A DNA stretch of 64,000 nt, taken from Rhyacichthys aspro. Taxonomy: Eukaryota > Chordata > Actinopteri > Gobiiformes > Rhyacichthyidae. The translations under genes were made by a program, and so were the position numbers. The notes below the pieces were generated by a model, which worked only from the letters and a program-made list of their open reading frames with translations, had not been told where the DNA came from and searched no databases. The stretch lies in the NCBI GenBank assembly GCA_036850595.1, contig CM072159.1, forward strand, positions 4,615,978-4,679,977, written 5' to 3'. Shown here one piece after another: positions 35,991 to 47,300 of this stretch; the stretch's first letter is position 1, and each line of letters starts with the position of its first letter.

Positions 35991-38695
35991 GTAGTTTTAT
36001 TTTATATTTGATTATATTCGTAAACAACTTACAGATTATACATTTCAAACGGCCTATGTATAAATAATATGTTTAAACAACTAGCCAAAACGAAAACAGT
36101 CCTTTCTCCCAAAAAAACACTGAACACTCATGTCACTAAGTAATGTATGAACAGTGATAAAATGGCATCATCACATAAGTCAACTCATGCACTGCTGCAG
36201 GTCGTCCTTTAGTGCTGACCAAATGGAATTGCAAAATATATACTGTATGGGCTTATACACACAGCATTTCTTATTCTCATAATGAAAATGATTGTCTGTT
36301 TTAAAAATGTTTCAGAACCATGTCTGATTCAGGCTAAAAGGCATCTTCATTGTCAGAATAAGATGAGCTACTGACCAAATGTTGCTAAAGTACTCCAGAA
36401 AATGTAGGTGGTGCAGAAACAATAGCTTGTAAAATAGAAAAAATGAGGTGATTTAACATCTCGACAAACCCCCAGAAACTTGTATAACCAAGTTTGTGGC
36501 TTTACAAACCATAGATGAAAAATGAGTCATTTTTCATAGGTGATGTGGAAAACCCATTTGAGTATACAGTACATTCAGTAAGTGGGAGTTATAATGTGAT
36601 AGATGTTTCTGCTTGGCTATTCCATGTCTCAGTTGTTTTCACAAACTTGACATAACTACAGTTGATAATGTGGACTGGACTGAGAGAACATGGTTCGCAC
36701 ACATACACTATACTCCCACACGTGTGACTCTTATGCTGTATAACTTCAGTATCAGTGCTTGCAAATATAGAAATAACTATAAAAATGGATATGGCTTGAT
36801 TGTACCTTGTTCTTCCTTCTTTTGGTCCAATATTCAGGATTGGAAGCAGTAGCAGTGAACTGATAAAATCTGACATGTATTTGCTGGGATAAACTCGTGC
36901 GTAGTGAGACATTCAGATCACTTGTCCGGGTTGCAGCTGGTGTCTGGTGAAAGAGTTGTCCGTTACTGACCAGGGAGGCGGCTGGCAGACCTTTTCCACA
37001 CGCTCTAATAAGAGCAGTCTGGCCCCGACGCACACATGCTTCAAAAGCACCCAGAAGGATTCTCGGTGCATCTCTTACTGATATCACTCAATGCCTCGAC
37101 TGTCTCTGGTGTCTTATAAGAGACTGCCTTCCTTTCCTCTGGCTTTTATGACAGTCATTGTTATTTTGAATCAAAGCAGTTGACTGTGATGGAAAATCAT
37201 GCAGTAATTTAAAGTACCGGGAAACATTAGCATTTTTACTATACTCCTTTTACTTCAACATTTCACTTTTCCTGTTCCTTTGAGATCTGTTTAACTGTGC
37301 TGAGATATAGCGGCATGTTCTTGAAGGTCACATTCGACTTTACCGGAAAACACTTAAATCCACAGGGAAGCCCCCTTTTTTTCTTCACAACTTAACACAA
37401 TTTGTCTGCCTTCTAATCCTTCAAACACGGAGGTGAACAGTACGTGTGTAAAACAGCCTCTCAGTCTCTGGAGTCTCGTTATTTTGCTGTCAACCTTTGA
37501 AAGATCAATTGTAGGTTTGAAAATGTTGTTGGATTACACAGCTGAAATGTTGAGCTGATCACAGAATCACATTCAAATATCCAAGCAAGGAATACTTATG
37601 TTTACTTCTGCTTTAATAGTGATTCCCCTTGAGGCTGAGGGTGAGAATGAGGAGGTGAGGAAACAGAAGCTGCTGATGCAGATTCACATGCTCCCATCAT
37701 GTCGAAGCTTTGAGCCAAAAACAAATTATACGCTTTTTGGGAAGAAAGGTTTACTGCTGTTGCTGCTGATGTGGTGAGAATTGGATGGAGATGTATGATT
37801 TATTCAAGCGCTTCAGTGAGGATCTTTGTTAATGTCAAAAGCCCCTGAAAAATGCAGCACAACACAAAACACAAATCACTGACTGCTGTCAATTAAACAG
37901 AGTGGCTTTATTTAATGACTGTGTGGAGCACTGTGTTGTGTTCAGTCTGTTAGGTACTTTGGCGAATGCACTGCTGATTCAAATTACAATGGCCAAGACC
38001 CAACTTTAACATAAAATAAATGCAGACAAATGGCTTGGTTTTGGATTTTAGATTCATATTTATATAACTTTTTTAATTAAATAGAAGGTTGTGATGTGAT
38101 TACTGCTGTGCAAAGGGCAGCTTGGCTAAATAAAAAAAAAAAAACAATGTGAGAGAAAGAGTGTGCAGGATTATAGTACTGCCACCAATCTGCATCATTT
38201 CTTTATATCTATGACAAAGTATGTTTTTGGCCTAGAGAACAATTTGAGCATAACTATCCGAGTTTCTTTAAAGTAGTAAAGCATTACCAAATTAAAAATG
38301 ACTTGATTTTTGTGCAATTTTTTCAGGGAAAAAATACATTGAAAAAATATCAAAATTAAAAATTACCAAATTAAAAACGATTTATGTGCCACTTTTTCAA
38401 GAAAAAAAAAAACATTTAAAAAATGTAAAAATAATAATAAAAAAAATAAAATAAAAAATAACTGTATTTTTTTCCACTTTTTACGAGATGTTCAAGACAC
38501 AAATATTTCTATTCCAACTAAAGCATAGAACAGTAGTGATAGTTTTATTTACAGTTTTAGTTTTAATAGTAGCTTTAAGCATTAGCTAGCAATAATTACT
38601 GTAGACAATGAGGAGTCAAGTAAAGTTAAACTAACGCTAAAGTAAAACAATGGATTCGTTTGGAGCCCGCAGAAGTGTAATTGTTCCAACAGCCT
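35991..38695. other. Gene-free stretch
   Basis: No exon supported. A GC-richer patch at 36910-37090 has an open frame on the minus strand (to 36752) with no family resemblance. AT-rich low-complexity sequence with two related segments (attaccaaattaaaaatgac at about 38283 and attaccaaattaaaaacgat at about 38362) lies at 38280-38470. Confidence 0.4.
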
Positions 38696-38697
38696 AC

Positions 38698-38723
38698 TAA
38701 ATAAATAAATAAATAAATAAACA
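38698..38723. repeat. (AAAT)n microsatellite
   Basis: Six uninterrupted taaa/aaat units. It sits just beyond the 3' end of the L1 ORF1 remnant on the minus strand. Confidence 0.9.
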
Positions 38724-38799
38724 GGCAATGACCTGCATCACTGTGTTTTTGCTGCTTGCACACATCAGTTGGCAAATCCAGGAGGAAACTTGTTCTGTT

Positions 38800-39370
38800 C
38801 TTATTTGTCCTCACCGCTCAGAATGTTTTCTCTGTCCTTGTGGTTCAGACGCTTAATAATAAATGTTCTTGGAAACGTAGCAGATCTTTCACCCGCTGTT
38901 ATCCAAAGAGCTCTCGTCAGAACTGGGGGCGTTATCTTCAAAGTGTCCGCTATCCTTTTTTCCATGAATAAGCAAAGGTCAGAGAAATGCTCTTTCTCAG
39001 GTATACCCAGAGATTGTTACATCAGCTCCTTCTCTCCAGATCCCCTTCCCCATTAACAAGATATTTTGTTTTGTTTTCGAGGTTTTCTACTTTCTTCACC
39101 GAGACTATTTCAAGTCCACTGCAGTCTTTAATGTCAGCTTGAATAAGTTTTACCTTCCATATCCACTTGACAAGGTTTTTTTTGTATTTTTAGCAGCCGG
39201 TGTGACTGCGCTCCGATAAGCCCGCATTTCGTTGGTCACCTGAACCTGCTCCCTGTTTGTTTTCTTCAGTGAGACCCTCAGTTGTGTGTTTGTCTTTAAT
39301 TACTTTTTATCTACTGCTGTTACTCCAAATCTTATTAAATCTGGGTCTATTTTAGTCGTGCTTAGGATTT
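38800..39370 (-). pseudogene. LINE-1 ORF1 remnant (L1/Tx1-type retrotransposon)
   Basis: On the minus strand, from high to low coordinates, the translation shows the order of an L1 ORF1 protein. First comes a coiled-coil end with VKKVENLENKTKYLVN (about 39100-39053). Next is a degraded DLERRS...NNL segment, then GIPEKEHFSDL and FMEKRIADTLKITPPVLTRA (about 39002-38905). The RNA-binding core follows, TFPRTFIIKRLNHKDRENIL (about 38875-38815), and a stop lies at 38803-38801. The conserved pattern (NNLRI.G.PE, then PVLERAHR, then F.NYKDRE.IL) is known from vertebrate L1 ORF1. Frames are broken by stops and frameshifts, and I could not identify ORF2 in the sequence downstream on this strand. It is a dead, 3'-truncated or internally deleted copy. 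Confidence 0.8.
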
Positions 39371-41379
39371 TTTTTTTTTAGTAGGATCTAAAGAATAGCA
39401 ACCGAGCACAAGAAAAGCACGTCTGCTCAATGTGCTGCCATAAGTGTAAGTTTACATCACTGTTTTTACCTTCATTAATGTGCACGGTTTTCTTTTTAAT
39501 GTGGTTCTTATGTTAACCTATGTTGTACAATGGGATCCAAGTATCAACTCAAACGCAAGCTTAAGTAAATGCTACGTTAGAATGGTTACACTTGATTATG
39601 CTTGAAAATCTCCGGCGTGCTAGGCTTATATGAACAGAGTTAAACAGACTGTACCTGATTTTTATTTCCTTACACAGATATCCACAGATATATACTGTAA
39701 AAGCAATAATTTGTGAAAAAAAAATGATGCCATCTACTGTTAATATTCAGGGATTTTAAAAGATGAGAACCTCTATTCAGGAACAGAAAACCTTGGCCAA
39801 TCAATGTGCACACAATTTACATCCTCGAAAAAGGAGCGCTCCCATTGGTCGACACCCGCTTGTCAAATGAAGTGCCAGGAAGTTTAATAGCTGCCGATAA
39901 AGTGTATCTTCAGCGCTGAATATGTCATGCCTTAACACAGCAAAACAGCTCAAAAAATAAAAGCATTGACAGAGAAAAAGGAAGCAAGTTGAAATGCCGA
40001 TAAATATTGTTGGAGATAACTGTTGCTCTGACGCTGAAGTCTAACCTTCAATTTGATGAAATATATATTAGTATTTTGTGGAGGAAGAATTGATCCATTT
40101 CTGTTTTTGTTTTTTTGGGTTTTTTTGTTTGTTTTTTTTAATAAAAGAGAAGCAGAAGAGGTTCCTAAGCTGCTTTTGGAAGAGAGTGGAATCTAAGACA
40201 GGGACGGCCAAAAAAAAATCATGTAGTGGAGCTTGTTTTTTTTATAAACCATGTGTGAGAAGATGGGGGATCTGTTGCTTTGAAGCAGAGGAGGGTGTGT
40301 GAGAGATAGAGAATCAGAGTTAGGTCAGCGATACCCAGGCCAAGTCAGGGGAAGGATAAAGACTGTTGGGTTCAGTTGAGCTCGAGGCTATGAACAGTCA
40401 AGCCCATGGCCTATGTCACAAATCACACATTAGCAGTTATGTACATTGCATAGAGGGCTGTACAGAGTAGAGACAGTACGTACATTCTCTGTGAGGAAAC
40501 AGGACACTTGCTGAGAATACAGCAGGCACCAACCTACCACCTACTGCTGCTCCTGATAGAGATAAATACCACAAAAACATTTACGTCTCTGCAGTGGAGC
40601 CAGTATTCAAGGACTTTGACGGCAGCTGAAATCTGGGCAGACAAAGCCCTATTCCAAAGCCGGAATATAAACCCAGCAGCAGTTGAAATGTGCTCCTGAC
40701 GAGAATATGTAATAATATAATATAAGAGTTCTTTGCTCATTGTGGCATTACATTCATCTCTGAAGGACAAAAGGTCCGAGTTCAAAACGTAAGGAAATAT
40801 CGAATCATAAAGTACATCAGCGCTGATTACTGCTGATTGAAAGGGCTCTTTTTTTTTCCAGCGGCTGATTCAGTGGTGGAACACTGGGCCCATCACATCT
40901 ATTATTCAGCAAACGGTGTGTGAGCAGCTGTTTCCAGGCTCATTAGACTGACATCATAGAGAGACCGATGATACAATGACGGATGTGATCTTCTCCTTCA
41001 TACACTTCCTCAAGGATCAAGGCAACCGCTCAGCAGGACGTAGCATTAACAAGAAATTAATGAATCAAAATTATGCTTGGGTTCGTCCTTTATGTGCTTA
41101 CAATGTGCACTAACTGGAATTGAAAATTGATATGACCTTTACCTTGAACAAGAAAAGGTTGGTTTAATGCTGAGACGTGGGTAATTTTTACAGGTTTAAG
41201 CTAGTCACTTCTATTTGTATGCCTGCAGTTTTAGCACACAATATGAAGATTTCAATTAGAGCATTAACAAAACCTGAAAAAATGACTAAATATTATACAA
41301 GCAAATCATTAAGCAACCAACTTGTTTTTTAAAATGAAGAAAACTGTTTGATCACCATCACCAAGGTTTTTTAAGTAAA
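39371..41379. other. Gene-free stretch with candidate conserved block
   Basis: No exon supported. T-rich tracts occur at 39368-39380 and 40102-40140. The stretch 40850-41070 (agcggctgattcagtggtgg, gaccgatgatacaatgacgg) is balanced, CpG-bearing and without repeats, and may be a conserved non-coding element. Confidence 0.4.
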
Positions 41380-41510
41380 GTAAAACTGAACCAAATTTCC
41401 ACCACAAAATACTAATAATATGTTACATTAAATCAAAGTTTAGAACTTACCTGAAACTTTTATCTTTCTATCGTTTACTGTAGACTGTAGTGATCCTGTC
41501 ATTATCTCTG
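41380..41510. repeat. Relative of the 12.4-kb repeat
   Basis: It shares gtaaaactg-accaaatt, aatcaaagtttaga, ttacct-aaact and, more loosely, gat-c---cattatctctg with 12359-12477, in the same order and orientation. Together they define a dispersed family of unknown type. Confidence 0.55.
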
Positions 41511-43894
41511 CCTCGTTAAACATTGCATCAAAGCATTGTCAACATTAACGCGTTTAATTTACTGCCTGTTTCACTATTTTATTTTTTGTTTTTGTAATAA
41601 TTTTATATATTTATTATTTTATATTTATATTTTGCAACAGAATATCGCATTTCCTTGGTTTATTTCCTCCGTCCTTTGTTGTTGACATCAGTGTCAACCA
41701 AAGGTATGATTCCTTTTCATCAGAAGTGAGCTGCTGGGCCAAAATACTCCTGTTTTTTTTAACAGATAGATTCTCATCTATTAAAATCCTTCATTATAAA
41801 GCCTAGATCATGTCTTAAGGTCTCTTTTCACAGATGATTCCTGTTACAATAAGCTTTGGGTGATTCAACTGTCAAACTAAATGCAACAGTAAAATAAAAA
41901 AAGTGAAAAAAAAAAAAAAAAAGATAAATGTTCAGCACGTGATGACAATCACATGCTTGCATAAAAGGGGGATTACTGACATTTCCAATGAGGGATGCCC
42001 TGTATAGCTAGTTAGTCTACTCAGCATGTCAACATCGAAACAATGGCAGTGGAAAAATCCTACTGGGAAAGTGTCTATTCCAGTGTTGGCTACAGCTGCT
42101 TACACAGAGACAGTCCAGACAAGAAAAACAGAAAAACAGCAAATGAAAACATTTAAAATAATTGCGTAGTAGTGGTATATAGAGCATTAATTACACAAAT
42201 AAAAATAAGGTTGCATTTTCATATATTTCCATTTGTACAGGCTACTTTTTGCAGCTTCAAGACGGGATTATTTTCACTGCTGTGGGGTTTGAAAGCTGTA
42301 GAAGAATGTACAGTATGCACAGAGGAGGCACTATCTTTGTGGGGCTTCAAGAGAGGAGATTTTCAGCTCCAGTGCTTCGACTTTCTCCTATCTTCCCCCC
42401 GATACGAGAGTTAGAAGATGAGTAATGGAGGAAGGTAAGCATCAGCCCCCTCAACCAGTCAATCCCATAATGCCCCACCCTGCCACTCACTCTGATCTAC
42501 TGCTAATTAGAGAGTGCCGTGACAGAGTTACGCGGTTCACTCACAGGACAAGCACGTCTCATTTGTTTCCTTTGGAGCTTTGAAGTCATCAATGTAAAGA
42601 TCCTATCATCTGTGCACTGTTGCTGTTTATGCACTGCTATATACGAATCACTGCGCACTACATGTTCCCTGTGAGTAGCCCCCATAGCATCGAAGGTATG
42701 AAATAAGCACTATGTATCACACTGGTGTGGTTTCTGCACATTGGGGCATTGCAGAGGTATAGGGGTTTGTGTTCTGCTCAGCTGCACAAGAGCTGGGCCC
42801 ATTAAACGGATTAATTTGGGAGAATGGATGATAGAAGATGGGACAGTGGACAGAGGAAAAGGCAGTGTCGAGGGAAAACCATAAAGGAATGAACAAACGA
42901 AGGGCTCATGGGAAATATTAAACAAGCCATAGGAATTAAATGGAGTTATTTCATCCTTTCCGGACAATGTGGGTAGCACAATACATAAGATAGGAGAATG
43001 GTGAAACAAAATAACTCCTATTTTAAACCACCGCATAGGATTTCACGATGCCTTACGAACACTAAATAAGAAGCAAATCCAAATCAAAGCCTTCTGGCAT
43101 TTAGTGTTTAACCTCTTAAGAAGTTAATACGGTGGTCTCTAGGCTTTGGGCTATATTCAATGTCATGTATTGAGCATTTCTCCTTTAAAGCAGCTGCCAA
43201 TGAGTCCCAGAGGCAAACTCATTTTCAAATATGATGGTATTTGCATGCCAGAAATGTTATGTGTCCAGGGGTTTACGGCAATATTTGTTTATTACATTTT
43301 TTTATGTGGATTATTTTGAAAAGGTAAAAGTAAAATGGCAGAAATAGTGCTTTTGAGGGTTTAGGACACATAAAACCTTATTAAGTCATACCTCCATATT
43401 GACGCCTGCAGCACTATTGGGCCAGATATCATTAATGCAATAGATGGAGGTTAGGGAGGTGTATGGGATATGAAATCTAGGACTTTTGTTGCTGGAAACT
43501 GGGCGTTGCAGCTAAGAAACAAAATCAGGAATCAAAAAGACAATCAACCTTAAAGGAAGAAAGTGTCAAATGTAAAATCGCTTGCTACATTATACAAAAT
43601 TTGATTCATCTTACAAAAAATGGAATAGGACAAAATGAATTACTAGCAGCAGAATCACAGAAAACTAGCTGTTGCTGTTGCCACTTACTTTGTGCTTTGC
43701 CCTAAATTAGACCCCCTTACTTACAGCATGCGTTTGTTTACAACACCATCAAAGAGCGCGAACAAAAGAACATGTGGACGGGCACATTACAGAAGTAATA
43801 CTTTTTGGAAACTTGTATATTTAGCATATGCAGAAGGTTACTTACAACAGAAGTGTTATTAATGGCCAAAAACAGTAGTTCACTTTACAATTGG
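41511..43894. other. Gene-free stretch with two candidate conserved blocks
   Basis: A poly-A tract lies at 41906-41922. The stretches 42430-42690 (ctgctaattagagagtgccg, tacgcggttcactcacagg) and 43090-43280 (catgtattgagcatttctcc, atgatggtatttgcatgcca) are balanced, repeat-free and bear homeodomain or octamer-like sites. They may be enhancers. No exon is supported. Confidence 0.4.
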
Positions 43895-44060
43895 AATTGA
43901 GTTTATTGCCAAGATTTTCACAATACACTGACTTTGTTTTGTTGTTTGGTGCAAACACAAGACACAAATAAACAAAGTAACACACCACATTCAGTATAAC
44001 TAAGAGAAATACAATAAGCTATAAAACAAAATCAATAAAAGTGACTACAAAAAATAAACA
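43895..44060. mobile_element. LINE 3'-end-like segment
   Basis: It begins ggaattgagtttattgccaa, continues with tttggtgcaaacac and A-rich sequence. This resembles the inverted 3' ends of teleost LINEs (gaatt-act-ttattgccaa... motif). No reverse-transcriptase frame is nearby. Family assignment is uncertain. Confidence 0.4.
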
Positions 44061-44261
44061 AACTGTAAAGTAATAAAGAAACGCTCAATTACGTGATTTT
44101 TGAACACACAAGTGCAAATGATGGATAGTGCAAACGTGAAGTTTATATTTTAAGTGACATAATAAATACTTAACTGTAATATTCAATGTAAAGGGCATTT
44201 ATTGCTAGCCTGGCCAGCCATTCTAATTCTTTTTCTCTTCCTTACAAAAAAATAGTCTGGT

Positions 44262-44320
44262 CCCTCTCAAAGATTCAAGATTCAAGATTTTTACTTCCCA
44301 TTTGTGCACAAACAGTCCAG
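44262..44320. mobile_element. Second LINE 3'-end-like segment
   Basis: It reads agattcaagattcaagattt, then ttacttcccatttgtgcac, a pattern common at inverted 3' ends of teleost LINE copies (ttcaagatt...tttattg...). It is short and uncertain, with no coding part. Confidence 0.35.
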
Positions 44321-47300
44321 GAACATAGGGATTCTTGTGCAGAGCTCTTGTGAAGTCAAGTTAAAGGGTTAAAAAGCATGTATCTAAAAGTGCTTGTTCA
44401 TAATATGATATTGCACAAGAAGTGGAGTGAGGTATAGTGGAACAAATTGACGTTAAACTAGTCAGAGAAACCAATGACCTGTGATAAGATATGCAACAGC
44501 GAGACTAGTTTCATCTTCACTTCAATAAAAGATAAACTGTTATAACTGGTGGATGTTGTTGGGCTCAATGGGTGTGGTTTCAGACCCTCTACACTTCCAA
44601 ATGAGAAGGACTTGGATACTCTGTGCAGCTTCGGCAATTTCATGGAGCTGGAGAGTCTATGATAATCCATTTAAATTGAAATATGGGAATGTATATGGAT
44701 CCTGTTCATATGCTCAGATTAATCCTTTCATCCATGCAGACAGATCGTTTACATTACTAGAACCGAATGGGGATAATAACCAGCTCAGTACTGCAACGCT
44801 GAAATATCTTCATAAAATGGTTTTGGGTGGAAATGGGACAGGTTTAAGCTCTAACTGTTCGAGGATGTGGATTAATCTCGGGGACGTTTCAGGCCACTTG
44901 TGTGCAATGGAACATTTAAATGGAGTGTCACTACAGAGGAATATGAAGTCAGGTTAAATATTGGGTGTTCATGTTTTCGTCTAATGTGGGCATCTGTATC
45001 AGACTTATCTATGTGGGCCCCATTTGGTCGTCCTACAAAAGACAAAAAAGACCATTACTGTAGCATTTGTAAGTTATGGCCATCCCAATTGAATGCACAT
45101 GGAAACTTGGAGGCATAAAACATCCAGAAGGCGAGCCTGTAAATTTGCCTGTCCACCCAGCTGTCACGCTGAAGTCCCTTTTTCTTGTTCACTCAGGTTC
45201 AGTTCAGGGTTAATGAAAATGGAGGTATTTTATTGCTTCTGAAAGCACTGAATCCGTAGTCGATGGTTACTGCAGTAGAGGGAAAGCTCAGTTTGTTTCT
45301 GTTCCAGCTTAGCGTGTGTGTGTTTGTGTGCGTGCAGTTAGCTGTGTGATAAATCAAGGCCGTTGCAAATGGTTTACACAGCTCTATCCTAAAAGTATCA
45401 TTATGATTTAGCAGTGCGTCTTATTAGAAGTGACTGTAGCGTATCAATCACTGCTTGAGGAAAAGGAAAGGGTGGCTTTGCCTTCACCTTGCGGAAAATA
45501 TGTACACAAGTCATGTAGAGTTAACACAAAAAGGGAAATAATTACTTTTACTAATGAGGTTTGTGATTAATATGTATTTCTTACGATAACCTACATATGT
45601 CAGGCAAGTATAATGAAGCACAATAAAGCAGATTTACAACACACCACGTCATATCACTTATAATCAATCTCTTTGTGCTGTTACTGTTGCGAAAACTAAT
45701 TACTCTCTTGATTTCCATTTATTGCACAGATAAAAAAAGATAGTGTGTACATAACCACGCTGTAAATCTCTGAAATGTTCATATTTGTTGACACTACACG
45801 CAAACTAAAATGTATTATATCCTTGTTTAGTAGGATTTTTGGTAGGTTATTTTAAGGATTTGCAACATAAGAATGAAAGATATTGCAGTGAGATGAAGGA
45901 TCAATGAAAAGACATTATGGATTTATAAATGCAACATGTCAAGGGATCAGTGAGGAGGTATCCAGTACATCGCATCATCTAAAAGATAATGACGTGAAAA
46001 AGCAGGACAAACTGTTGAACCTCATTATGGACTTTTATTCCACAGATACTGACACAATGAATTGTATTATGTAAAGTCCTCTGGTCTGAAGCTCCATCTT
46101 CTTTGTTTTTTCCCCATGCAAGCTTTTAGCAACATGGTCAAAATAGTCTGTTTTTTACTTCTCTGCACAAGTTCCTGAGTCCACTGCACAACAACTACTT
46201 AAATGCAACAGAAGGCAAAGCTTTATTTAGCACAGATAGCGTGTCATATGCTGTAATGATTCATGCAAATTAGTGTTTTTTGTTTTTGATATAACAAAGT
46301 GCTGTTTTATTTTTCACCACTATGAAAAGACCTGGTGAGTAAAGCTAGCTTAACACTCGATAAAATCACAATGTTCTTTCTGCATGTCTGTTCAGGGTCT
46401 TTTTCAGTGATTTAAACAGAGGCCAAACAAGAGGCTTGAAGAACCATTAGCATTACTACATCCTTGCAACCAGCCAGAGGTATTTTCTATACTATACATA
46501 GAATTTGGTCCAATCGGGGGCGTAACCCTTCAGAGAACACATTCACTGGGACCACAGACGAAAAACGCAGCAATGCATTTTTAGGTCTCTCATTTTCAGT
46601 CAGTGGAGAGCAGCAACTTGTTTTTTCCCTCAAAACAGACAGAGCCTAAATGTGCACTGTCTCTGAATCAAATTGAGTTGTTTATACAGTTTTGTAGTAC
46701 ATTGTTCTGCCAATCAGTGAAAAGAACCTGGTATAACAGTACAATTCATCAGCGTATTATATTTGAATTATTAGCGTTCCACCACAGCGTGTCTCCTCAA
46801 ATCATAAGCTCTAAAATTAACAACTGACTCAGATTCAAGAGTGTATTAATAGCATTTTTGACCTTTCATTCAGCAAACTGTATAATTGTCTCTAACCTTC
46901 CAAGTTTCTCGTTTTTCACTTGTAAAACTGGGGCAGCAGATGCCATGAGTGCAGCTGATAGTGAGAGGAAAGTGTGAGCAGGTGGGGAATGGGTGACATT
47001 GTGGAAAGGGCTGGATTCGCTTAAGGCCATAGAGCTGTGACACCTGAAACCACTGGAGGGGGTGTTAATGTAAACAGGCAGCAGCAATCAGTGAAGGTGA
47101 CAATGACACCAGACTCTAGAGCCAATCAAATGAGGAAGAAATCAGCCTACACATATTGTAATCCAGAACATTTGGGTGTGACGCCACATCGGCTGCAGTG
47201 TCCATGTTTCATACCTCTATGTTATCATGTTATCCTTGTAGTTCCCTTCAATCCCATGTGTGTATTGACGGCTTTGTTTTTGTCAAAGCCAGATTAAATG

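Noticed and set aside
44553..45118. 134-codon and overlapping 72-codon plus frames
   Set aside because: No recognisable domain or codon pattern, no splice signals, and frames overlap without coherence.
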